A stretch of DNA of 64,000 bases, from contig NZ_MTSB01000003.1 in NCBI RefSeq assembly GCF_002093745.1, forward strand, positions 310,001 through 374,000. Direction: 5' to 3'. How positions within the stretch are numbered: position 1 is the first letter of the stretch; each line of letters begins with the position of its first letter. Source of the stretch: Pseudomonas graminis (GTDB lineage Bacteria > Pseudomonadota > Gammaproteobacteria > Pseudomonadales > Pseudomonadaceae). This document shows positions 7,041 to 15,504 of the stretch, piece after piece. Under the pieces are notes generated by a model, which was not told where the DNA came from, searched no databases, and saw nothing but the letters and a program-made list of their open reading frames with translations. The position numbers and the translations under genes were made by a program.

Positions 7041-9923
7041 TCAGTCCGGCGTGTGATCCAGGCCGAGGCCCAGTTGCCCGATGGGCATCGGTGCGGAGAA
7101 GTAATAGCCCTGAGCCTGGGTCGCGCCGATCTCGCGCAGCAGCTCCAGGGTTTCCAGGTCTTCGACCCCTTCGGCAACCACCGTCAGGTCAAGGGATTCA
7201 GCCATGCGCACAATGGCGCGGACAATAGCCCGACTGCGCACACTGGAGGCCAGTCCGAAAATGAACGACTTGTCGATTTTCAGGCCACTGAAATGATACT
7301 GATGGACATAACTGAGGGACGAGAAGCCCGCGCCGAAATCGTCCAGCATGACCGACATGCCCTGCTCCGCCAGCAGTTGCATCGACAAACGCGCCTGCTC
7401 GGGGTCGGCCACCAGCGCGCCCTCGGTCAGTTCCAGGCACAGGCGCTGAGGCGCAACATTGTGTTCGGCAAGCATCGCCAGCACTTCTGCAGAGAAGGTC
7501 GGACGCGTGATGCTGTAACTGGAGCAGTTCACATGCACCGGCGGCCACTGACTGTTCTCGGGTTGCGCCAGAATGGTGATGACCCGGTTGAGCATGTACA
7601 AATCCAGTCGCCCGATCAGGCGCAGGCCCTCCAGCGCAGGCAAAAAGCTCTCCGGCGCGATGATCCGGCCATCCGGCGTGCGCCAGCGGATCAATGCCTC
7701 GAGGGCCTGCAGCTCGCCGGTGTTGACGCAGACAATCGGCTGAAAATAAGGAATCAACTGATCCGTGCGCTTCAGCGCGGTACGCAATGCGCCTTCCTGC
7801 TCGACCTGATCCAGAACCTCTCGGCGCAGTGCCTGGTTAAACACTGCAAAGCTGTCACGTCCGCCATTCTTGACCCGATACATGGCGGTATCGGCATCGC
7901 GCAAAAGATCAGCCGGCTCTTGATGGAACTGGCTGTCGGCACTTACCACACCAATGCTGCAGGAAGAGAACACCGTGTGGTCATCAATCACGAAGGGCTG
8001 TTCGAACGCGGTCAGTATCCGTTGGGCGATGTCCATGCCGGTCTGCAAAGGCGCATCGATGCTCAGCACGGCGAACTCGTCACCGCCCAGCCGCGCCAGC
8101 AGATCACCCTCGCGCATGCAACTGCGCAGCCGCTCGGCTGCCTGGATCAACAGCATGTCGCCGCAATGATGACCCAGGCTGTCATTGATCATCTTGAAAC
8201 GATCCAGATCGATAAACATGACCATCAGTTGCTGGCCGCTTCGGCAGAACGCCTGCCAGGCGTGCTTGAGGCGATACTGCAGATGACTGCGGTTGGGCAG
8301 CCCGGTCAGCGAGTCGTGGGAATTTTCATGTTGCAGCCTGGCATTGGCCTGGTCCAGCTCCCGGGTTCTGTCGCGAACCCTGGCTTCGAGGCGCAGGTTC
8401 GCGGTATGAATGGCTTCCGCCGCGTTGCGGCGAGACAAGGCAGTGTCGATGTGGCGCGATACGAAGGTCAGTAACTCCTGATCACGCTGGGTATAGCTGA
8501 CATCTTTCGAATAGCTCTGCACCACCAGCACGCCACGCACCTGTTCCCCATCGAACAAGGGAATGCCCAGCCAGGAAAAAGACGGGGTGGGGTCTTTCTG
8601 GACTTCAATCTCTCCGAGACTTTCCAGCCTGCGGGCATCTTCGTAGTCGATCAGGCAAGGTCGTCGCTGACCGATCACATACTCCGTGAAGCCACGCTGC
8701 CCGCGTCGGGAACGCGGTGGCACGGGCCTGTACTCGTCGATGTAATACGGAAACGTCACCTCGCCGGTGGTGCTGTCATAGAGCGCGATGTAGAAGTTCA
8801 GCGCCACCAGCAACTCGCCGACAATCATGTGCAGGCTGTGGAACAGCTCGTTCATGTCCCCCGGCTGGCTGGAAAGCTCGGCAATCCGGAACAGCGCGCT
8901 TTGCAGGTGCTCGGCGCGCTCGCGGTCCTTTACTTCTTGCCTCAGCGCATCGTTGGCCGCACAAAGCTGTTGCGTGCGCAGGGCCACGATCTGCTCCAGA
9001 TCGGCACGCCGTAACAGACGGTCCAGCGCCATGGCCACATAGCGCGAGACCACCGCGAACAACGCCCGGTCCTGAGCGCTGTAGACGCGAGACACGTCGT
9101 ACACCTGCATCGCTACCATACCGAACACTTCGTCCGAAGCGTTCTTCAGGGGCGCGCCCATCCAGAACTCCGGCAACCGTCCGTAGCAAAAAAATCGGCC
9201 TTCGTTTTTGGCCAGTTCGATACACGACGCGCCGAGGAACAGGGGCTGGCCGGTACTCAGGACATAACCGGTCAGGGAAATTCGATCCGGGTCGATGAAC
9301 TCGAACGCCTCGGCCGCCATTGCCTCGTCATCGAACCGGTCGATGTAATAGGGATAGGTGATCTTGCCGCACTGCGGGTCATACAGGGCGACGTAGAAAT
9401 TTTCAGCATCGATCAACGTGCCCAGTTGTGCATGGATGCCTTGCAGGAAAGCACCACGATCAAGCGGCGAACTGGCCAAGAGGCTGATCTCATACAGTAC
9501 CCGTTGGGTATTTTGCGCCCGCACCAGTGCCGCCGTTTGTAACAATGCCCCCAGCCTGCCTGCCAGTTCCACCAGGTGCGGATGGTCTTTTTCGGCCATC
9601 GGAGCCAGCACCCAGCCCAGCACGTCTTCACCCTGACCGGCGACGCGGCGATCAAGCTGCAACTGCTGGCAGAACGTATCAAAGTCTTCCGCAGCGATGT
9701 GCCCGGGCCACACAACCTTGTCGTCACCCTGCCCCAGCAGGCATTTCAGGTCACCGGCAGCATACGCGGCCCAGGCAATATCCGGCATGTGCGCCTGGGC
9801 TGCGCTCAGCACCGCATCGATGGAGTCCATGTCCGACAAACCGTCGGGACTGTCATTCAGCGCGTAGCCGTGATCGGAGGCCACGCTCGGGCACAGGTCT
9901 GTGGCCAGATTAGAGACAGTCAT
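7041..9923 (-). CDS. GAF-GAF-GGDEF-EAL cyclic-di-GMP signalling protein
   Basis: The 960-residue cytoplasmic protein has four recognisable domains. Two GAF domains span about residues 135-310 and 345-510, each with FYVALYD or FYIALYD and FPYYIDE-type blocks and each followed by a short coiled region. The GGDEF domain (about 550-700) has an intact RLGGDEFAVL active site and an RxxD inhibition site (REGD) five residues before it. The EAL domain (about 715-955) keeps EALIRW, ELTEGALV, DDFGAGFSSL, LKIDKSFI and VVAEGVED, so phosphodiesterase activity is plausible; either activity could dominate. The first 130 residues match nothing I know. No membrane segments are seen, so the GAF pair probably binds a cytoplasmic ligand. 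Transcribed alone. Confidence 0.9.
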   Translation of the reverse strand: MTVSNLATDLCPSVASDHGYALNDSPDGLSDMDSIDAVLSAAQAHMPDIAWAAYAAGDLKCLLGQGDDKVVWPGHIAAEDFDTFCQQLQLDRRVAGQGEDVLGWVLAPMAEKDHPHLVELAGRLGALLQTAALVRAQNTQRVLYEISLLASSPLDRGAFLQGIHAQLGTLIDAENFYVALYDPQCGKITYPYYIDRFDDEAMAAEAFEFIDPDRISLTGYVLSTGQPLFLGASCIELAKNEGRFFCYGRLPEFWMGAPLKNASDEVFGMVAMQVYDVSRVYSAQDRALFAVVSRYVAMALDRLLRRADLEQIVALRTQQLCAANDALRQEVKDRERAEHLQSALFRIAELSSQPGDMNELFHSLHMIVGELLVALNFYIALYDSTTGEVTFPYYIDEYRPVPPRSRRGQRGFTEYVIGQRRPCLIDYEDARRLESLGEIEVQKDPTPSFSWLGIPLFDGEQVRGVLVVQSYSKDVSYTQRDQELLTFVSRHIDTALSRRNAAEAIHTANLRLEARVRDRTRELDQANARLQHENSHDSLTGLPNRSHLQYRLKHAWQAFCRSGQQLMVMFIDLDRFKMINDSLGHHCGDMLLIQAAERLRSCMREGDLLARLGGDEFAVLSIDAPLQTGMDIAQRILTAFEQPFVIDDHTVFSSCSIGVVSADSQFHQEPADLLRDADTAMYRVKNGGRDSFAVFNQALRREVLDQVEQEGALRTALKRTDQLIPYFQPIVCVNTGELQALEALIRWRTPDGRIIAPESFLPALEGLRLIGRLDLYMLNRVITILAQPENSQWPPVHVNCSSYSITRPTFSAEVLAMLAEHNVAPQRLCLELTEGALVADPEQARLSMQLLAEQGMSVMLDDFGAGFSSLSYVHQYHFSGLKIDKSFIFGLASSVRSRAIVRAIVRMAESLDLTVVAEGVEDLETLELLREIGATQAQGYYFSAPMPIGQLGLGLDHTPD

Positions 9924-10188
9924 TGAAGCACCAGATACAGAAGCCGACGGCGGTCATGATTGAAACCATGACCAGAGGTAACACATGTGTAGCGACATTG
10001 TTGCAAAGTTCATTCCTTTTTGGCAGACCTCTTTCATGCACCGGGACGGGTATGTGACGCAGGGCACTATCCGGCCGCCGGACCGGTCAGATTCAAGCGA
10101 GGCGTGAAGCCCGCAACAGCGATAACCAAACGGCGACTACGCTAACCTCCGGCTTCACGCCAATCCCCCCACTGAACAGGTGACAGTA

Positions 10189-11253
10189 ATGGTCAAGACT
10201 TACAGCTACGCAGCGCAATCGGCGAAAGACGTGCTCAAGCCGTACCAGTTCGAACGCCGCGCTCCGGGCGCCGATGATGTGCAGATTGATATTCTTTACT
10301 GCGGCGTTTGCCACTCCGACCTGCACACGGCCCGCAATGAATGGCACAACACGCTCTACCCGTCGGTGCCCGGCCATGAAATCGTCGGCCGGGTGACTGC
10401 GGTAGGCGCCCATGTCACGCAATTCAAGATCGGCGACATCGCCGGTGTCGGTTGCATGGTCGACAGTTGCCAGCAGTGCGCATCCTGCGCTGAAGGCGAC
10501 GAGCAGTACTGCGAGAGCGGTTTTACCGGGACTTACAATGGCCCGGTGTTTGGCGGTGAAAACACCTTCGGCGGCTACTCCGACACGATTGTGGTCAAGG
10601 AAAAGTTCGCCTTGCGTGTTTCGCACGATGCCAATCTTGCGGCGGTCGCGCCGTTGTTGTGCGCGGGCATCACCACGTACTCTCCCCTGCGCCACTGGAA
10701 AGTCGGGCCGGGCATGAAAGTCGGCATCGTCGGTCTGGGCGGCCTGGGCCATATGGGCGTCAAGATCGCGCATGCGATGGGTGCCCATGTCGTACTGTTC
10801 ACCACATCCCCCGACAAGCGCGAGGATGGCCTGCGCCTGGGCGCCGATGAGGTGATCGTGTCCCGAGACCCGGCGCAGATGGCAACCCAGACCAACCGCC
10901 TGGACTTCATTCTCAACACCGTTGCAGCGCCGCACGACCTTGACGCCTTTCTCTCGCTGCTCAAGCGTGACGGCACCATGACACTGGTCGGTGCTCCGGC
11001 AGAACCGCACCCGTCGCCGGCGGTTTTCAACCTGATCTTCAAGCGCCGCAGCCTGGCGGGTTCGCTGATCGGGGGCATTCAGGAAACCCAGGAAATGCTG
11101 GATTTCTGTGCCGAGCACGGCATCGTCTCGGACATCGAAATGATCGCCATGCAGGACATCAACGAGGCCTACGAGCGGATGCTCAAAGGCGACGTCAAAT
11201 ACCGCTTTGTCATTGACATGGCGAGCCTCAAGCAGGAGGCCTCTGCCGCCTGA
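10189..11253 (+). CDS. Zinc-dependent NAD(P) alcohol dehydrogenase (YahK/AdhA type)
   Basis: The 354-residue medium-chain dehydrogenase probably reduces aldehydes to alcohols with NADPH. Catalytic zinc ligands are seen in CGVCHSDLH (about residue 37) and GHEIVGRV; the structural zinc cysteines are in CQQCASCAEGDEQYC. The coenzyme-binding loop is GIVGLGGLGHMGVKIA near residue 180. The ATG at 10189 has AGGTGA six bases upstream; the GTG at 10180 overlaps that ribosome-binding site and is less likely. It belongs to the cinnamyl-alcohol-dehydrogenase-like branch. Physiological substrate unknown. It stands alone. Confidence 0.88.
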   Translation: MVKTYSYAAQSAKDVLKPYQFERRAPGADDVQIDILYCGVCHSDLHTARNEWHNTLYPSVPGHEIVGRVTAVGAHVTQFKIGDIAGVGCMVDSCQQCASCAEGDEQYCESGFTGTYNGPVFGGENTFGGYSDTIVVKEKFALRVSHDANLAAVAPLLCAGITTYSPLRHWKVGPGMKVGIVGLGGLGHMGVKIAHAMGAHVVLFTTSPDKREDGLRLGADEVIVSRDPAQMATQTNRLDFILNTVAAPHDLDAFLSLLKRDGTMTLVGAPAEPHPSPAVFNLIFKRRSLAGSLIGGIQETQEMLDFCAEHGIVSDIEMIAMQDINEAYERMLKGDVKYRFVIDMASLKQEASAA

Positions 11254-11568
11254 AAGACTGTCCGTTAGAGGGAAGCTGGTTGCCAGGGAAGGCAATGCCT
11301 GCAAAAAAATCTTGCCGTACGTCGCGCAGCGGGAACTGATGCCCGGCATTTTCTCACTGACCTCCCATACTGTTCAGAAAAGTATCAGCGCTCATTCGCC
11401 GGTTTCACGGCGTTTGTGGCCCGGAAAACGCATGATCAGCGCTTGACGACTGATAATAATGAACTTTTTATTACAACTTAGTGACTACTCTTGACTGCCG
11501 GTAAGTCTCAAGTTCACGAAGTCCTTGCAGATATTGATGTCAACGGACGTTTAACAGGTGAACGGAAT
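11254..11568. other. Intergenic region without a recognised gene
   Basis: About 315 bases between the alcohol dehydrogenase and the NUDIX gene. The last 130 bases are AT-rich (TAATAATGAACTTTTTATTACAACTTAG) and probably carry the NUDIX promoter. No open frame here has normal codon use. Confidence 0.5.
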
Positions 11569-11931
11569 ATGAAACTACGAGCGACAGTCATCTGCAAACG
11601 CGACGGCCAGGTGCTTTACGTACGCAAACCGAAATCCAGGTGGGCATTGCCGGGTGGCAAGATCGAATCTGGAGAAACCCCCGTTCAGGCCGCAGTACGC
11701 GAATTGAGCGAGGAAACCGGCCTGGTGAATCTGGACCTGCTGTACCTGGCGGCCTACGAAAAAGATGAAGTGACCCATTATGTGTTCATGACACAGGTCC
11801 CAAGCTCCATCGAGCCGTCACCGCAAAACGAAATTTCCGCCTGCAAATGGCTCGCCTCCAAGAACCTCGGCGACCTCAAAGCCAGTAGCGCCACCAAAAC
11901 CATCGTCAAATCGTACGCCCTGCAGGGCTGA
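11569..11931 (+). CDS. NUDIX hydrolase (short)
   Basis: The 120-residue protein is a minimal NUDIX domain with the full box GKIESGETPVQAAVRELSEETGL at about residues 25-47, including the metal-binding REXXEE core. It hydrolyses some nucleoside diphosphate derivative; the substrate cannot be read from the sequence. The ATG at 11569 follows AGGTGA by 8 bases; the longer TTG-initiated frame lacks a ribosome-binding site. Single-gene unit. Confidence 0.85.
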   Translation: MKLRATVICKRDGQVLYVRKPKSRWALPGGKIESGETPVQAAVRELSEETGLVNLDLLYLAAYEKDEVTHYVFMTQVPSSIEPSPQNEISACKWLASKNLGDLKASSATKTIVKSYALQG

Positions 11932-12055
11932 GGCATTCTCAGGCAAAACCGGCAGAGTACAGGGGCGCCGCATGATCGGGTTGAACCGTAGAGCCTGATG
12001 CTGTTCTGAAGCAGCAGACGGTTCATTCACTTCACCCCCGTCTCAGGAGATCCCC

Positions 12056-13117
12056 ATGACTCAGACCGCCCTGGTTGTTGGCGCAAGTGGCATTGTCGGC
12101 GGCGCAATCACACAGTTGTTGCTGGAAAACGATTGGCAGGTTGCCGCCCTCTCCCGTAGTCCATCGACCCGGCCCGGCGTGATTCCCGTCGCAGCAGACC
12201 TTCAAGACCCCGAATCCGTCACTGCAGCGCTGGCCGACCTGAAGCCCACTCACGTCTTTATCACCATATGGTCGCGTCAGGCCACCGAAGCGGAAAATAT
12301 CCGCGTCAACGCCGCCATGGTGCGCAATGTGCTGGACGCCGTCCGGCCTGCGGGCAGTGTTCAGCATGCGGCACTGGTCACCGGCCTCAAACATTACCTC
12401 GGCCCGTTTGAGGCGTATGGCAAAGGCACGCTGCCGCAGACCCCGTTCAGAGAGACACAGCCACGCCTGGAGATCGAGAACTTCTATTACGCGCAGGAAG
12501 ATGAAGTCTTCGCCGCCGCCGAAAAAGATGGCTTCACCTGGAGCGTGCATCGTCCGCACACCGTGACCGGCGTGGCCGTGGGCAACGCGATGAACATGGC
12601 AACCACCCTGGCCGTCTACGCGTCGATCTGTAAAGCCACTGGCCGACCTTTCGTCTTCCCGGGCTCACGCGTGCAGTGGGACAGCCTGACCGACATGACT
12701 GATGCACGCCAACTGGCCCATCAGCAGCTGTGGGCTGCCACAACACCCGCAGCGGCCAATCAGGCGTTCAACATCACCAACGGCGACGTTTTTCGCTGGA
12801 GCTGGATGTGGGGCCAGATCGCAGAATACTTTGGCGTAGAGCCGGCAGCCTTCCCGGATCAGCCTTCACCGCTGGAAACCCAGATGGCCGATGACCAGGC
12901 TGCCTGGACCGACATTGTCCGTGAGCACCAGCTCAAGGAAGCTGACATCAACCGGTTGATCTCACCCTGGCACACCGATGCCGACCTGGGTCGTCCGATT
13001 GAAGTGGTCACGGACATGTCGAAAAGTCGCAAATTGGGCTTTACGGCGTTTCAGGCCAGTGACGATGCCTTTTTCAACGTGTTCGAGAAATTGCGTAAAG
13101 ACCGTCTTATTCCCTGA
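12056..13117 (+). CDS. PRISE-type NAD(P)-dependent enone reductase (progesterone 5-beta-reductase/iridoid synthase-like)
   Basis: The 353-residue protein is a short-chain dehydrogenase of the extended type. The cofactor loop GASGIVGGAITQLL is at residues 8-21. The motifs TGLKHYLGPFE (about 110-120) and NFYYAQED (about 142-149) carry the lysine and tyrosine that define the PRISE family, which reduces activated C=C bonds of enones. Plant members act on progesterone and 8-oxogeranial; bacterial substrates are largely unknown. GGAGAT precedes the ATG by 6 bases. The gene stands alone beside a decayed mobile region. Confidence 0.85.
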   Translation: MTQTALVVGASGIVGGAITQLLLENDWQVAALSRSPSTRPGVIPVAADLQDPESVTAALADLKPTHVFITIWSRQATEAENIRVNAAMVRNVLDAVRPAGSVQHAALVTGLKHYLGPFEAYGKGTLPQTPFRETQPRLEIENFYYAQEDEVFAAAEKDGFTWSVHRPHTVTGVAVGNAMNMATTLAVYASICKATGRPFVFPGSRVQWDSLTDMTDARQLAHQQLWAATTPAAANQAFNITNGDVFRWSWMWGQIAEYFGVEPAAFPDQPSPLETQMADDQAAWTDIVREHQLKEADINRLISPWHTDADLGRPIEVVTDMSKSRKLGFTAFQASDDAFFNVFEKLRKDRLIP

Positions 13118-13845
13118 GGCCTGGCTGTTCAGGCGGCTCCCGTCCTCACTGGCGGGCGCGGGAGTCGGCGGTCATTCAGTGCAAAGCACACGCAACAAAA
13201 AAGGGCCAACCTTCTTGACTATCGTGCCGACGCTCCGCGTCGGCATGCAGTTCGTGACGCTCCGCGTCACACGGCGGTTCTGCGGTGTCAGTGATGGTTG
13301 TTTACGGCTCAGGGCACCTTTTCGCCCCTCGGCGACCTACTTTGATGGGGCCAAAGTAGGCAAAGCCCTAAGCTCCGTTTCCGGCCCGACTTCGTCGGGT
13401 TCCTTCGCCCTGACACTGATCCGGGGGTCGCCGCAACGGGCCATCCCTGGCCCGGTGCGGCTAGCCTGGCGTCCTGCCAGGCTACCCCCGAATCAGCGTC
13501 AAGGCTCTGCCGTCACTTACGTCGCACTCTGCGTCGCCAGTGCCAGTGCCATCGCCACAAAAAATCGCTTTGATTTATGTGCCGTGATTACGGGCACAGC
13601 ATGACATTGTGCCGCGGCGGCTAATGTGACGCCGAGCGTCACGGCATGCATAGCAATACAGGACATCAGTACGAAAATCGTCAACAAAAAAGGGCCAACC
13701 TTTCGGTTGACCCTTTTCTTACCGCCCAGCAGAGCGGAGAAAGGGAACCTCACAGTCGAAGACATTTTCTACACCGACTGAACCTCAGGAATAGGCTGAC
13801 AAGCTTGAAGCTGTCATCAAAGACCTCTAGCGCCATACCATCTTC
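13118..13845. repeat. Degenerate repeat-rich region with relic copies of the tRNA-Val 3' flank
   Basis: No credible gene is seen in about 730 bases. Palindromic GC-rich units occur (GCCGACGCTCCGCGTCGGC near 13228, GTGACGCTCCGCGTCAC near 13254, CCTACTTTGATGGGGCCAAAGTAGG near 13338). Two relics of the sequence that follows the downstream tRNA-Val genes are present: a short one at 13193-13213 and a longer one at 13683-13738 that keeps the terminator hairpin and the CCGCCCAGCAGAGCGGA block but has no tRNA after it. Open frames crossing the region have atypical composition and are probably not coding. Confidence 0.6.
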
Positions 13846-14673
13846 AAGCAAGGCACTACCCACCAGCCAATCGAGTTACTGTGCGAAGTGCTCGATATAC
13901 CTCGCTCTTGCTACGACTACCATTGCCTGCGATGCTCGCCCCAGACCCCAAGCGGGCTTGTCTATGGATCAGGGTCAATGAAATATTCAGGCAAAGTCGA
14001 AGCGCAGCGGCGGCCGCAGTATCGTGTCGATGATGCAGGAGGATGGCGAGCAACTCGGTCGGCTCAAGGTGCGTGGCCTGATGCCAGAACTGGGATCAAT
14101 CAGCAAGCAGCCGGATTAGCATCCTTGAAAAACAACATTGGAGCACCCTGACATCTCGGATAGTTGAATCGAGAGTTTGATCTACCCGCGCCCAATCAGG
14201 TCTGGTGTGGCAACATCACCTACATCCGGGCACAAGGGAAATGGCATTGCCTGCGATTGTAATGGGCCTCTTCACGCACCGGATGGTGGGCTGAGCGTTT
14301 TCGAACAAGCCAGATACGGACTTGATCAAAGCGGAAAGCCTCAAGGCATGCTGTTTCACTCCAAGGTACCCAATATGGAAGCCGACAGTTTTGCAAGCGG
14401 TTTTGGCGATACCGCATGAGCATGAGCATGAGCATGAGCCGCCAGGGTAGCCGGGGTAATTGCTACGACAACTCGCCATTGGAGCGAGTGTTTCGCAGCT
14501 TGAAAGCTGAATGGATACCGTCTGTGGGCTATATGACAGCTCAAGAAGCGCGCCGCGACATCAGCTACTACCTGATGCCTCTTTACAACTGGATTCGGCC
14601 ACACTAGTTCAATGATGGACGGACACCCACTCAGTACGAAAAAACACTTAACGTCGTATCAAGGATTAGTTGA
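13846..14673 (+). pseudogene. IS3-family transposase (OrfB) fossil
   Basis: Pieces of one IS3-family transposase can be read in order but in different frames: ELLCEVLDIPRSCYDYH (from about 13870), SRSAAGGRSIVSMMQEDG and LGRLKVRGLMPELGSISKQP (about 13990-14115), NREFDLPAPNQVWCGNITYI and IRAQGKWH (about 14168-14247), GTQYGSRQFCKRFWRYRMS (from about 14365), then SRGNCYDNSPLERVFRSLKAEW through YNWIRPH. A TAG at 14605-14607 interrupts RPH-FNDG and reading continues to TGA at 14671-14673. The DDE aspartate in WCGDITYI is changed to asparagine, so the enzyme is dead several times over. Terminal repeats were not recognised. Confidence 0.85.
14416..14439 (+). repeat. (ATGAGC)4 hexanucleotide repeat inside the transposase fossil
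   Basis: Four exact ATGAGC copies encode SMSMSM-type sequence where intact IS3 transposases have one RMSQSMS-like segment. This is probably replication slippage in a gene no longer under selection. Confidence 0.85.
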
Positions 14674-14940
14674 CAATTACGGTCCGGCATACATCAGACA
14701 CGCAGCTCAATTGGCTAAAAGCCTGGCATTTTGAGGTTGCGAGCAATGAGCACCACCTTAACAAGAAGGTGTTCAAGCTATACAGATCAATAGGTTAGGT
14801 ATGGTCGTTCACATTTGCTCGTGTGAATGCCACTGTGAATGAGGTGTGAACGTTCGTGTGAACGACGATTTGAACGAGAACAGACGTTCTCATTGCAGTG
14901 TGTGAACGATGCCTATAGATTGTGAACGTTTTCTCAAGGC
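14674..14940. repeat. Array of TGTGAAYG motifs (iteron-like) between IS fossil and tRNA-Val
   Basis: The first half, 14674-14800, shows nothing recognisable. Then the octamer TGTGAAYG occurs at 14822, 14834, 14845, 14857, 14869 (one mismatch, TTTGAACG), 14901 and 14921, and inverted as CGTTCACA at 14806. The first five direct copies are spaced 12, 11, 12 and 12 bases, about one helical turn. Such phasing is typical of replication iterons or cooperative protein-binding sites. No replication gene is nearby. Confidence 0.6.
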
Positions 14941-14942
14941 AA

Positions 14943-14970
14943 CAAAAAAGGGAACCCTTTCGGATTCCCC
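14943..14970 (-). terminator. Rho-independent terminator of the distal tRNA-Val gene
   Basis: On the minus strand a hairpin (GGGAATCC, GAAA, GGGTTCCC, with one bulge) is followed by TTTTTT. It lies about 30 bases after the 3' end of the tRNA at 15001-15077. The arms differ from those of the proximal tRNA terminator, but the position and the adjoining CCGCCCAGCAGAGCGGA block are the same. Confidence 0.8.
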
Positions 14971-15000
14971 TCTCGACCGCCCAGCAGAGCGGATTTTGTT

Positions 15001-15077
15001 TGGTAGGCGCGATTGGACTCGAACCAACGACCCCCACCATGTCAAGGTGGTGCTCTAACCAACTGAGCTACGTGCCT
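15001..15077 (-). tRNA. tRNA-Val (anticodon GAC), distal copy
   Basis: The 77-base minus-strand gene folds as a standard cloverleaf. The acceptor starts AGGCACG and ends CGCGCCT-A-CCA, so CCA is encoded. The anticodon stem is CCACC/GGTGG around TTGACAT, giving GAC, which reads GUC and GUU valine codons. The T loop is TTCGAGT. Position 5 (A) faces C at 68, an A-C mismatch in the acceptor stem. It is identical to the second copy 244 bases away. Confidence 0.95.
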
Positions 15078-15183
15078 GCTGTGGGGCGGCATTCTACGGA
15101 TATTCGATTACCTGTCAAATTCTTTTTTGCAGTAACTCTCTGAATAATTGAAATTTTTGCCCTGACCAACAAAGCGTCACGCA

Positions 15184-15218
15184 CAAAAAAGGGCCAACCT
15201 TTCGGCTGACCCTTTTCT
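15184..15218 (-). terminator. Rho-independent terminator of the proximal tRNA-Val gene
   Basis: On the minus strand GGGTCAGCC, GAAA, GGTTGGCCC forms a hairpin (with a G-T pair) followed by TTTTTT, about 27 bases after the tRNA at 15245-15321. A nearly identical hairpin with no tRNA lies at 13683-13720. Confidence 0.85.
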
Positions 15219-15244
15219 TACCGCCCAGCAGAGCGGATTTTGTC

Positions 15245-15321
15245 TGGTAGGCGCGATTGGACTCGAACCAACGACCCCCACCATGTCAAGGTGGTGCTCT
15301 AACCAACTGAGCTACGTGCCT
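15245..15321 (-). tRNA. tRNA-Val (anticodon GAC), proximal copy
   Basis: Identical to the copy at 15001-15077, including the encoded CCA and the A5-C68 acceptor mismatch. The similarity continues into both flanks (CTGTGGGGCGG before the 5' end; GCGGATTTTGT after the 3' end). The pair is therefore a tandem duplication of a whole tRNA unit, each with its own terminator. Confidence 0.95.
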
Positions 15322-15504
15322 GCTGTGGGGCGGTATTCTACGGGTATCGAGTTGTGTGTCAATCTGTTTTTTTCGCTAACCCTATGAATTAAAGCGGTTT
15401 TTGCAAAAAAACCTGCATCAGCCCTTTTCGCTCAATGCTGGCAGAGCGTTCGCGTCTCGGGTAGGATCAGCGCCATCGTCAAGAATATTAAACGGAGCAT
15501 CAGG

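Noticed and set aside
6939-8474. 511-codon plus-strand frame opposite the GGDEF-EAL gene
   Set aside because: It lies antisense to a gene with intact GAF, GGDEF and EAL motifs; its residues show only the reverse-strand bias of that gene.
12978-13604. 208-codon plus-strand frame running from the PRISE gene into the repeat region
   Set aside because: The first part is out of frame with the real gene and the rest is translated repeat sequence.
14806-14928. CRISPR array
   Set aside because: The repeated unit is only 8 bases with 3-4 base spacers and there are no cas genes; iteron-like is the better description.
14795-15040. 81-codon minus-strand frame across tRNA-Val and the octamer array
   Set aside because: It runs through a tRNA gene and its terminator; the peptide is only a translation of the repeats.
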